Assembly: GCF_034627025.1 (NCBI RefSeq)
Contig: NZ_CP141049.1
Span: 558,001 to 622,000 of the forward strand
Direction of reading: 5' to 3'
Length of the DNA stretch: 64,000 nt
DNA from: Microvirga lotononidis
Lineage (GTDB): Bacteria > Pseudomonadota > Alphaproteobacteria > Rhizobiales > Beijerinckiaceae
A program made the position numbers and the translations under genes. The stretch's first letter is position 1. Every line of letters begins with the position of its first letter. Shown here in pieces: positions 1 through 8,600 of this stretch. The notes under the pieces were generated by a model, which worked only from the letters and a program-made list of their open reading frames with translations, did not search any database and was not told the DNA's origin.

Positions 1-1
1 T

Positions 2-754
2 CGCGGCGTCAAGCATCTATTCCAGAAGGGCAAGTACAAGGACAAGATCAAGTCCGCCCTCATCGTCGACGGCGGCGACATGGAGACGGTGACCAACGGC
101 GCGACCGGCTCGAAGCGCTACCTGGTGACGTTCCGCGGGCCTGGTGGGCACAGCTATGGCGCCTTTGGACTGGTAAACCCAGCATTCGCCATGGGCGAGG
201 CGATGGCTCAGTTCTCCCGGACGCAAGTCCCGTCCAATCCGAAGACGACGTACAGCATCGGCGTGATCGGAGGCGGCACATCGGTCAACTCGATCCCGAA
301 TGAGCTTTGGATGCAAGTCGACATGCGGTCCGTCTCTGTCGAGGAACTGGCAAAGCTCGAAAAGCGCTTCCTCGAGATTGTCGATCGGGCTGTTGATACG
401 GAGAACAATGCCCGCTCGACCAAAGAGGGGCCGATCACGGTCACGAAGGAACTGGTCGGCGATCGACCTGCCGGAAAAACCGACGAGAGCAATGATATTG
501 TTCAGGCCGTCTCAGCCGTCCTGAAGGCGTATGAGTACAAGCCGAAGTACAACACCAGTTCCACCGATTCCAACGTGCCCATGAGTCTCGGGATCCCTGC
601 TGTCACGGTCGGCCGTGGTGCCGCCGGAAAGTCAGACCGTAGCCACTCCCTTGACGAGTGGGTCGATGTCGAAAAGGGCCCCGATGTGAAGGCCTTGACC
701 GCCGGTCTCGCGATGCTGCTTTCGGTTAGCGGAATGACCGATAGCTCATTGTAA
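2..754 (+). CDS. M20-family metallopeptidase, C-terminal part (5' end outside window)
   Basis: The reading frame is open from base 2, so the start lies upstream of the window. The visible ~250 residues hold the dimerisation (lid) domain, with a GGHSYGAFG segment, and the end of the catalytic domain, where SHSLDEW supplies a probable metal-ligand His. This is the pattern of M20/M25/M40 zinc hydrolases, which cleave amide bonds in small peptides or acylated amino acids. The N-terminal metal ligands are not visible, so substrate and activity cannot be judged. A strong hairpin follows the stop, so this is probably the last gene of its transcript. Confidence 0.88.
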   Translation, partial: RGVKHLFQKGKYKDKIKSALIVDGGDMETVTNGATGSKRYLVTFRGPGGHSYGAFGLVNPAFAMGEAMAQFSRTQVPSNPKTTYSIGVIGGGTSVNSIPNELWMQVDMRSVSVEELAKLEKRFLEIVDRAVDTENNARSTKEGPITVTKELVGDRPAGKTDESNDIVQAVSAVLKAYEYKPKYNTSSTDSNVPMSLGIPAVTVGRGAAGKSDRSHSLDEWVDVEKGPDVKALTAGLAMLLSVSGMTDSSL

Positions 755-760
755 TCGCTT

Positions 761-792
761 CCACTGGCGGCGGAGTGGTCCGCCGCCAGTGG
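761..792 (+). terminator. Strong hairpin after the M20 peptidase
   Basis: A perfect 14-bp stem (CCACTGGCGGCGGA paired with its complement) with a 4-nt loop begins 7 bases after the peptidase stop. There is no T-run, but position and stem strength fit a terminator. Confidence 0.7.
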
Positions 793-1184
793 TGCCCATC
801 GTTGATTTGCCCAGAAGCCAGAAATGAAAGCGCCGTCTGCCACGGGTTGCCTGGTAAGTTAGAGCCGCAGCATCGAGATGGTTTTCGGCGAGGCTCTGGC
901 AGCCTTCATTGTCTTCGTGCGGGCTTCATCTTCATCTGTATCCAAAACAATTACAGCGACACGTGATTGCCCCAAGTAATTGCTTGCTTGTTGTCGCTGA
1001 GGCGTGGTGCAAGATCACCGACGATCTTCTGGAAACCTTCAAAATCAGAGTGACTTTCAGGAGACAGGTTTCGTTAAACCGCGTCGCTTGCGTGAAAGGG
1101 ATATGGACGTTTAGGCATCTTCTCTTAAGGTGCAGCCCCAATCAAGATGGTTGATTTGACTCAAGAACGACCACGAGGGGCAGC
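793..1184. other. Intergenic region upstream of the autotransporter
   Basis: About 390 bases with no convincing gene. It is less GC-rich than its surroundings and should hold the promoter of the autotransporter gene. No clear promoter motif was assigned. A GAGGGGCAGC stretch just before the ATG at 1185 is a plausible ribosome binding site. Confidence 0.4.
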
Positions 1185-4100
1185 ATGGTCACGTTAGCAC
1201 ATATCCGTCGCCGCAGGTCCGCCGTGGCATTCTATGCCTTGCTGGCGTCAACCTCCTCACTGGTATTGTCTCTTCATTGCACGCCGGTATCGGCACAGCA
1301 GAACATTATCGACAATGGAAACGTAGTCAGAATCCCAGGGGATTCTTTGGCCTTCGGTTGGGACACGATCATTGGAAAGAATGGCGCGGGCACGCTGTTC
1401 ATCGAGCAAGGAGTTACACTCGAATCGTTCGATGCGACCCTTGGCGAGAATGCAGGGTCGTCCGGTACCGTTTATGTGCGAGAGGGTAGTACTTGGGACC
1501 TGCTGCAGTACAGCTGGGATCCCTTTGAAATCGGCCGCAGAGGGACAGGGCAACTGTCCATCGAAGGCGGCAGCCAGGTTCTCAGTGCTGGCAGTGTGAT
1601 CGGTTCTGGCTCCGGCGTAATCCTAACAGGACCCGGCTCGAAGTGGGACATCAGCCAAGGCCGCCTGGGTGCCTATCTCGACATCGGCGGGAGCCTGGAG
1701 GTGACAGAGGGCGGCGCTCTAAATGTTGCAGGCCCGATCCATATCAGAGACGGAGGTCTAGCTAAGGTCAGCGGACCTAACTCCAAGATGCTCTCCAGTC
1801 ATGACATCAAGGTGGAACCCACAGGGACCTTCATCATCGAGAAGGGCGGCAAGTTTGAAAGCACGGATGCTGTTATCGAGTCGGCCAGTTCAAATACAAA
1901 CAATGTGATTGTCACCGGGGCCGGGTCCGAGTGGATACTCGCAGATCAAATCCAACTTGCGAGCGATGGCTCCGGAAACCTTCTCATACAGGATGGCGGC
2001 TTAGTCCACAGCCCATATCTGCTGCTCGGACGTCTTGAAGGTTCAAGAGGAGCTGTAACAGTAAGCGGAACGGATTCAGCACTGGTGAGTGCTGAAATCT
2101 CGATTGGCACCGCACTTGGAAACCTCTGGACACGCGGGGGTGAGGGTGTTCTTCGCGTCGAAGACGACGGTGGAGCAAGCACGTTTTTTCTTACGGTCGG
2201 AGACAGTGAGGCGTCAAATGGGACGGCGATCGTCACCGGACCGGGTTCATCACTAGCCGTCAGAGAGACATTAACTGTCGGTGCCCATGGAACAGGCGCC
2301 TTGATTGTCGAGAAGGGCGGTTCTGTATTCGCCTCTGATAACAACTACTTCGGCTTCGAGGCTGGATCTTCGGCAACAGTCGAGGTCACAGGCACAGGCT
2401 CGCGATTGCGGGTTGGTGAACTTGAAGTTGGCACTAGAGGTCAGGCGAGTGTCACTGTTGCCGATGGAGCATCGCTCGAAGCCGCTTCCCCCATCCGGAT
2501 GGCGACTAATGCAAGTGCAGAAGGAACGCTGACCGTCACTGGGAGCAGCGATCGTCGAGCCACCCTAACGGCCTATTCCCTCGTGGGAGGTTCCGGCAAG
2601 AGCAGTGTGATGGTCGATGGCGGCATTATCCGCGCTGGGGCCGGTGTACCGTTGCTTCGTGGCTTTCGGCCAGGAAGCGTTGTGTTCGGGAGTGGCGGAG
2701 CGTTCCTGGACACAGCCGGCTTTAACGCCGGCATCAGCAGCAATCTCAGTGGCACAGGCAGTCTCACAAAGCAGGGAAGCGGCGTCCTCACGCTCAGCGA
2801 AGTGAACACCTATGCCGGAAGCACCATCCTTGAAAGCGGAGGCATCGCCCTTGCTGGGCAAGGCACGATCGGGGTGGGCTTTCTTCAGATGGCCGCCGGT
2901 ACGACCTTTGACATCTCCGGCAGCAGCAATGGCCCCTCGATTGGGGAACTCCGCGGCAGTGGTGCGATCAGCCTCGGTGCGAATTCTCTCACCGTGGCGA
3001 GCGGCGACTTCAACGGCACCATCAGCGGTACGGCCGGACTTGCCAAGCAGGGATCCGGGACGCTGACACTGGGCGGCGCAAGCACTTATACCGGCGGCAC
3101 GACGGTCAACGAGGGTTCGCTCGTAGCAACGACGTGGGACGCGCTTGGCACCGGGCCGGTGACCAACAATGCAACTCTTGTCCTGCGCGACGCCAGCTTC
3201 AGCGGCGGATGGCATTTTGCGCCTGTAATCTCCGGCGTTGGCCAGTTGATTAAACAGGGGCCGGGTCTCCTGACCCTGACGGGAAGTCACCATTACCAGG
3301 GAGGGACCATAATCGAGGGCGGTGGAATTGACACCACGGCGACCGGTCTCGGTACGGGGCCTGTCACCAATAACGCGTCCCTCTGGATCAACGAAGGCGG
3401 CAGCGCTGTTTTTGGTGCCGGCAGCATCCAGGGAACAGGCAACTTCAGAAAATGGGGTGCCGGTACTCTCACCTTTGACCAGGCGAACAGCTATACGGGC
3501 ACCACCGAAATCTCTGATGGAATCCTTGCACTATCAGGGGCGGGTACAGTCGGCTCGGGAACCCTCAATTTGGCAGCCTCCGGCACATTGGACATCTCTG
3601 GAGCTGATGGAAGCCGGACGTTTGGAGGCCTGACGGGATCCGGCCGGGTCCTCCTCGGCTCAAGGAGCCTCGCCGTGAATGCTGGATCTTCCAACAGCAC
3701 GTTCGACGGCGTGATCGCCGGAACAGGCGGGCTGACCAAGGAAGGCGCTGGCGGACTCGGCCTTTACGGTGCAAACACCTACACCGGAACTACCAGTGTA
3801 GCCGGCGGCACGCTGATGGTGCATGGCTCGCTGGCGAGCACGAGTACGCAGATACAGGCCGGAGCGACACTTGCGGGATCGGGCAACCTGGCCGGATCTG
3901 TTGCTGTGCAGGATGGCGGCACCTTGGCCGGCACTAGCAATCAGACGCTCACCATGGGCAGTCTCAGCCTGGGCTCTGATGCGACCCTCAAGGCGACGCT
4001 GGGTGGCAACGGCAACTCCAGTCTGTTTGCCGTGACGGGCAATTTGACTCTCGACGGGCGGTTGGTGATCGATGGAGCATCCAACCTGACGGGAGCCACG

Positions 4101-6497
4101 CGCTACACCCTGCTCACGTATGGCGGCGCGCTCACCAGCACGCCTCTGACCGTGACCTCCGCCCCAGTCGGCTACAAGCTGTCCAATTTTGCCCTCGATG
4201 CTAGTTCCGGCAAAGTGGCGCTGAGCCTGCAGGATGCAACCGGTCAGCAGGTCTGGAGCGGAGGTTCGGGCCTGTGGGGCAGCGCTGGATGGAGCTATCC
4301 CGCAGGAGGAGGGCTGACCAGCGCCTGGGAAGGTGACACCGCTGTTCTTCGCGGCAGGGGCGGCATCGTCACAGTGGAAGGCCCACAGACATTTTCGGCC
4401 CTGCGTTTCGAGGCCGACGGCTACACCGTCGCGTCAGGCAATGCTGGCGAACTCGTGCTCACGGACGATGGGGATGCGTCTACTCTGGAAGGGATCCGCG
4501 TGGAAAGCGGGCTCAGCGCCACGGTGTCGGCTCCGATCAGCGGCACGGCGACTCTGGCCAAGGACGGCGCCGGCACACTCAACCTGACAGGGAGCAACAC
4601 CTATACGGGAGGCACCGCGATCGGCAGCGGTACGCTGGTCGGCTCAGTCACCAGCTTCGGCACGGGTGACATTCTTAACAATGCAACGCTGGTGATCGAT
4701 CAGGCATCGGATGCGACCTTTTCCCAGCAGATCAGCGGCAACGGCCTCCTCACCAAGCGAGGAGCGGGTCGGCTTAATCTGACCGGCATCAGCACGTTGT
4801 CCGGCCCGACGACGGTTGAACAGGGTCGTCTGGCCGTGAATGGCTCCTTGGCGAATTCGGTGGTGACCGTCACCGGCGGCTCGCTGGGCGGCAATGGCAC
4901 CGTTGGCGGGATCGTGGCCCAGAGCGGTGGCATGGTGGCTCCCGGCAACTCCATCGGCAACCTCCATGTGGCTGGGGATGTCGGCTTCAAGCCGGGCTCG
5001 GTCTATGAGGTGGAGGTGAATGCAGCCGGCCAGTCGGATCGCATCACGGCGAGCGGCAAAGCCACCCTGTCTGGTGGCACCGTCCGGGTACTGGCCGAGG
5101 ATGGCACCTATCAGCCTTCGACCACCTACACGGTTCTCACGGCGGATGCTGGCGTGAGCGGTACATTCGCAGGCGTGAGTTCGAACTTCGCATTTCTGAC
5201 ACCCAGCCTCGGCTACACTGCCAACACTGTCGGCCTGACGCTGACGCGCAAGATTGTACCGACGGATCCCACCGATCCGACACACCCTTCTGATCCCACA
5301 GATCCTCATCAGCCGACACCCGTGGCCTTCAATTCCGTGGCCGCGACGGGCAACCAATTCAATGTAGCCAACGCTGTGGAGGCATTAGGCTCAGGCAATC
5401 GCCTGTTCGATGCGGTCCTGGGCCAGAGTGCAGCTGGGGCTCGGCAGGCCTTCGATGGGCTGTCGGGCGAGGCATATGCTTCTGCCGCTGGGATCGCTCT
5501 TGGCAGCGCCCTCCGGGTGCAGGACACCCTGTTGAGCCGGTTGCGCAACAGCTCCATGCCGACCTTCACGCGGGCGCAGGGTACCTACCCAGCCGCTTTT
5601 GCCGCCGACGCACTTGGCTCAATAGTGGATCCGGTGGCGAGTACGGCGCCGATCTTCGATCCTCGCCGGTTTGCTCTATGGGGTGAAGGCTTCGGCTCTT
5701 GGGGCAAGGCAGGCACCAATGGAAATGCTGCCGGTCTCGACATCTCGACGGGGGGCTTCATCCTCGGAGCAGAAGCGCAGATTGATCGGACGTACACGTT
5801 GGGCATCGCGGGCGGGTTCACGCGCACCACGTTTGAGGCGGACGCGCGCCTGTCCTCAGGCTCCAACGACACCGTCTTTGCTGCTGTCTATGGCTCCGGG
5901 TCCTGGGGCCACATCAACCTGCGGCTCGGTGCGACTTATGCCTGGCATGACATCGACGTCAGCCGCACCATTCGGTTCCCTAACTTTGCCGATCAGGCTC
6001 ACGCCTCCTATGACGCTTCAACCGCACAGGCCTTCGCCGAGGTAGGCTACGCATTCGATCTGGGGCGGGTGGCGATCGAGCCTTTCGCCGGTGCGTCGGT
6101 GCTGCGGCTGCACACGGACGGCTTCGCGGAGGAAGGTGGGGCGGCGGCGCTGACCGGCTACTCCCAGGACCAGGATCTGGCCACAACGACGCTTGGTCTG
6201 CGTGCGGAGACGCGGTTGGGCGATGATCTGCCTCTCACCCTCAGAGGGATGCTGGGTTGGCGCCGGGCTTATGGTGACGTTGACCCTACGGCTCTGCTGG
6301 CTTTTGCCGGTGGGGCATCGTCGTTCGTGGTCGCAGGCACTCCCATCGATCGTGATGCGCTGGTCGCAGAGGCGGGACTGGATTGGCAGGCCACTCCCGA
6401 CATAAGCCTCGGGATCGCATACTCGGGTCAGGTGGGTTCTCGGGCCCAAGAACATTCGGTCAAGGGCAACCTGACGTGGCGCTTCGGTACCTATTGA
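1185..6497 (+). CDS. Large autotransporter (type Va) with beta-strand repeats
   Basis: The protein has 1770 residues. It starts with a basic N-terminus and a hydrophobic signal segment (about residues 1-38, ending near VSAQ). A very long Gly/Ser/Thr-rich passenger follows, with recurrent TYTGGTT-like units near residues 530-900 and 1120-1170, typical of autotransporter-associated beta-strand repeats that fold as a beta-helix. A Pro/Asp/Thr linker of PTDPTDPTHPSD type lies near residue 1360. The last ~280 residues (from about FALWGEGFGSWG) form the translocating beta-barrel and end in an aromatic residue. The passenger should be displayed on, or released from, the outer membrane as an adhesin or biofilm factor. 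No protease motif was seen, so the passenger function is open. Confidence 0.93.
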   Translation: MVTLAHIRRRRSAVAFYALLASTSSLVLSLHCTPVSAQQNIIDNGNVVRIPGDSLAFGWDTIIGKNGAGTLFIEQGVTLESFDATLGENAGSSGTVYVREGSTWDLLQYSWDPFEIGRRGTGQLSIEGGSQVLSAGSVIGSGSGVILTGPGSKWDISQGRLGAYLDIGGSLEVTEGGALNVAGPIHIRDGGLAKVSGPNSKMLSSHDIKVEPTGTFIIEKGGKFESTDAVIESASSNTNNVIVTGAGSEWILADQIQLASDGSGNLLIQDGGLVHSPYLLLGRLEGSRGAVTVSGTDSALVSAEISIGTALGNLWTRGGEGVLRVEDDGGASTFFLTVGDSEASNGTAIVTGPGSSLAVRETLTVGAHGTGALIVEKGGSVFASDNNYFGFEAGSSATVEVTGTGSRLRVGELEVGTRGQASVTVADGASLEAASPIRMATNASAEGTLTVTGSSDRRATLTAYSLVGGSGKSSVMVDGGIIRAGAGVPLLRGFRPGSVVFGSGGAFLDTAGFNAGISSNLSGTGSLTKQGSGVLTLSEVNTYAGSTILESGGIALAGQGTIGVGFLQMAAGTTFDISGSSNGPSIGELRGSGAISLGANSLTVASGDFNGTISGTAGLAKQGSGTLTLGGASTYTGGTTVNEGSLVATTWDALGTGPVTNNATLVLRDASFSGGWHFAPVISGVGQLIKQGPGLLTLTGSHHYQGGTIIEGGGIDTTATGLGTGPVTNNASLWINEGGSAVFGAGSIQGTGNFRKWGAGTLTFDQANSYTGTTEISDGILALSGAGTVGSGTLNLAASGTLDISGADGSRTFGGLTGSGRVLLGSRSLAVNAGSSNSTFDGVIAGTGGLTKEGAGGLGLYGANTYTGTTSVAGGTLMVHGSLASTSTQIQAGATLAGSGNLAGSVAVQDGGTLAGTSNQTLTMGSLSLGSDATLKATLGGNGNSSLFAVTGNLTLDGRLVIDGASNLTGATRYTLLTYGGALTSTPLTVTSAPVGYKLSNFALDASSGKVALSLQDATGQQVWSGGSGLWGSAGWSYPAGGGLTSAWEGDTAVLRGRGGIVTVEGPQTFSALRFEADGYTVASGNAGELVLTDDGDASTLEGIRVESGLSATVSAPISGTATLAKDGAGTLNLTGSNTYTGGTAIGSGTLVGSVTSFGTGDILNNATLVIDQASDATFSQQISGNGLLTKRGAGRLNLTGISTLSGPTTVEQGRLAVNGSLANSVVTVTGGSLGGNGTVGGIVAQSGGMVAPGNSIGNLHVAGDVGFKPGSVYEVEVNAAGQSDRITASGKATLSGGTVRVLAEDGTYQPSTTYTVLTADAGVSGTFAGVSSNFAFLTPSLGYTANTVGLTLTRKIVPTDPTDPTHPSDPTDPHQPTPVAFNSVAATGNQFNVANAVEALGSGNRLFDAVLGQSAAGARQAFDGLSGEAYASAAGIALGSALRVQDTLLSRLRNSSMPTFTRAQGTYPAAFAADALGSIVDPVASTAPIFDPRRFALWGEGFGSWGKAGTNGNAAGLDISTGGFILGAEAQIDRTYTLGIAGGFTRTTFEADARLSSGSNDTVFAAVYGSGSWGHINLRLGATYAWHDIDVSRTIRFPNFADQAHASYDASTAQAFAEVGYAFDLGRVAIEPFAGASVLRLHTDGFAEEGGAAALTGYSQDQDLATTTLGLRAETRLGDDLPLTLRGMLGWRRAYGDVDPTALLAFAGGASSFVVAGTPIDRDALVAEAGLDWQATPDISLGIAYSGQVGSRAQEHSVKGNLTWRFGTY

Positions 6498-6506
6498 CGG
6501 GGCACA

Positions 6507-6523
6507 GGGCGGCACGGCTGCCC
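6507..6523 (+). terminator. Possible terminator hairpin after the autotransporter
   Basis: GGGCGGC and GCTGCCC form a 7-bp stem (one G-T pair) with a 3-nt loop, 10 bases after the stop codon. There is no T-run. Confidence 0.35.
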
Positions 6524-6607
6524 TACATTGTTGCAAGCCCGGATCAGTCCTATAGCGGTGATGGCTCACCCTCTCGGACGGCCGCGATCATCCGTTGACC
6601 GTCAACC

Positions 6608-6886
6608 GTGCCCATCCAGGTCACAGCTTCTGTCCGGCAGGTGAACCGCTCTCGGCATATCCTGGGCCGACATCACGTCGGAACAACTGGCCGACTTCGT
6701 CGGAATCCGCAGCTGGATCGGCTGGGTCTGATCGACGAGTACAAGATCCTCGTCCATCCAAGGATCGCCGGGCACGGCCCGACCCTGTGCCAGGGCGGGC
6801 TGCCCGGCACGCGGCGGCTCGAGCTGGTCTCGGCGACGCCACTCCGCAATGGCGTGGTGGCCATGCACTACCGGCGCGATCGCTGA
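6608..6886 (+). pseudogene. Dihydrofolate reductase-like (RibD C-terminal) relict
   Basis: The segment LIDEYKILVHPRIAGHG followed by a strand ending in GVVAMHYRR matches the C-terminal third of RibD C-terminal/YyaP-like dihydrofolate reductase family proteins. The N-terminal NADPH-binding half is absent, and the upstream part of the frame is Arg-rich and unrelated. It looks like a 3' remnant, with no credible start or function. Confidence 0.5.
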
Positions 6887-6947
6887 CTGCAAGCAGCCGG
6901 ATCCCCCTGGTCTCTTAAAGAGCAGGGGATCATCCATGGTGTGATGG

Positions 6948-8570
6948 TCAGATGATGACGAAGTCGTTCACGGTCAGGAACACGTGCTTGTCGATACGGG
7001 CGAACTGCACCTGGGCTGCTCCGCCGGCACCATCCTCGTCATAGTAAAGCGCACCCGAGAACCAATCGTAGATGATCCGGTCATCGGCATCGGCCGCATG
7101 GGTGCCATAGTGGAACGCATTCCAGGCGAGATGGCCCTTCGGACCGATGTTCGTGAACACGGCATTCTCAAGCCGGATCGTATCCTCCCAGGGATTGAAG
7201 TCCCTGATCGTATCGATCTCACCCTTCCCGAGCTTGGTATCGAACACGAAGGTGTCGCGTCCGGTACCGCCGGTCAGAATATCCTTGCCCGTGCCGCCGT
7301 AGATCACGTCATTGCCGGAGCCACCATTGATGGTGTCGTGGCCGTCACCGCCCTTGAGGATGTCGTTGCCGCTATCGCCAGCGAGGTAATCGCGTCCGGT
7401 GCCACCCTCGAGCCGGTCCTTGCCCGTGCCGCCATACAACCGGTCGTTACCACCATTGCCGTACAGGCGATCATCGCCGCTGCCGCCGTAGAGACGGTCG
7501 CGTGAGGCTCCGCCCCAGAGGGTGTCGTTGCCGCCCCAGCCATATAGGACGCTGCCCGCGTCGGAGGCGGTCATCCTGTTGGCGACGCCGTTACCATAGC
7601 CATAGGCGCCATTGCCCGTGAGCACGAGGTTCTCGACGTTGGCGTTCTCCAGCATGTAGCTGACCGAGCTGCGAAGGGTGTCGATGCCCTCGCCGCGGTA
7701 CTCGATCACCTGGTCGCTTGCCGTGTCGACGATGTAGGTATCATCACCCTCACCGCCGTACATGATGTCGATGCCCGTGCCACCGTCGAGGGTGTCGTTG
7801 CCGATCCCGCCAGAAATGGTGTCGTTGCCCTCGTCGCCGTGGAGCTCATCATTCCCACCAAGGGAGCCGACGTAGTCATCACCGCCCCCGCCGTGCATCG
7901 TGTCGTCATCGGCACCCATCACGATGCGCTGGCTGGCGCCGTCAGCCACGATGAACTGGGCGCCGTTGCCGCCATAGATGTCGGCTACCCCCTTGAGGGC
8001 GATGAAGCCCACGTTGTTGATCTCGACCCTCCGGTGGACGCCATCGCTGGAGGCGTCCAGAACCATGAGGTTGTTGTAGGTCGGTAGGCCGTTGAGGATC
8101 GTATCCCTGGAGGCCACTCCCGTGAGCTCGACACTTGAGACAGCGTTCACGAGGCCTGCTTCAACAGCCTGCTTGACGTAGTTGACTGTCCAATCCGAGA
8201 CGCCCGGAGCGACATCCGAAAAGCTTGGAGTGCCAGTAGGTTTAAACATCTCCAGCTTGAGGATGCGCGCCAAGAGGACCGCGAGGTCCTCCCGAGTGAT
8301 GTTGGAGGTGGGGTCGAACTGGCCATCGACGGTGTGGATGTTGGCCAACAAGCCGGAGCCTTCCGCCAACTTGGCGAGAAGAGCTGCCTTTCCTTCACTG
8401 GTGTCGAGCGGAATGTCGGCAAACAATGAACTTCCGGTGTCGTCCACGCGTCCGGACTGGATGGCGCTCACCTGAATGAGCTTAGTCTTTGCACCCGCGA
8501 TCATGTCTACCAACGATGAGACCACCTCAGCGCCGTCAATCAAACTGCCGGTCGTGCTGTTGGGGGTCAT
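6948..8570 (-). CDS. SLH-like plus RTX calcium-repeat surface protein, start inside a Tn3 repeat
   Basis: The protein has 540 residues from the ATG at 8568-8570. Residues ~85-143 look like an S-layer homology domain (ITREDLAVLLARIL, then FSDV, then VKQAVEAGLVNAV). Residues ~220-480 carry many GGxGxDxL nonapeptides of the RTX/hemolysin calcium-binding type, and the C-terminus resembles type I secretion targets. Such proteins bind Ca2+ outside the cell and stay on the surface or are released. The first codons (MTP) lie inside the left terminal repeat of the Tn3-family element. The native 5' end has therefore probably been lost and replaced, so expression is uncertain. No type I secretion genes are adjacent. 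Confidence 0.8.
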   Translation of the reverse strand: MTPNSTTGSLIDGAEVVSSLVDMIAGAKTKLIQVSAIQSGRVDDTGSSLFADIPLDTSEGKAALLAKLAEGSGLLANIHTVDGQFDPTSNITREDLAVLLARILKLEMFKPTGTPSFSDVAPGVSDWTVNYVKQAVEAGLVNAVSSVELTGVASRDTILNGLPTYNNLMVLDASSDGVHRRVEINNVGFIALKGVADIYGGNGAQFIVADGASQRIVMGADDDTMHGGGGDDYVGSLGGNDELHGDEGNDTISGGIGNDTLDGGTGIDIMYGGEGDDTYIVDTASDQVIEYRGEGIDTLRSSVSYMLENANVENLVLTGNGAYGYGNGVANRMTASDAGSVLYGWGGNDTLWGGASRDRLYGGSGDDRLYGNGGNDRLYGGTGKDRLEGGTGRDYLAGDSGNDILKGGDGHDTINGGSGNDVIYGGTGKDILTGGTGRDTFVFDTKLGKGEIDTIRDFNPWEDTIRLENAVFTNIGPKGHLAWNAFHYGTHAADADDRIIYDWFSGALYYDEDGAGGAAQVQFARIDKHVFLTVNDFVII

Positions 8571-8600
8571 CGCAGAATCTTCCCGGAATCCTACGCTAAG
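8563..8600. repeat. Tn3-family left terminal inverted repeat
   Basis: 38 bp, identical to the complement of 11778-11815. It contains the tnpA stop codon (8596-8598) and, on the minus strand, the ATG (8568-8570) used by the neighbouring calcium-repeat gene. Confidence 0.93.

Noticed and set aside
2565..3293. 242-codon minus-strand frame inside the autotransporter
   Set aside because: Antisense to the repeat region; its apparent order reflects the repeats on the other strand.
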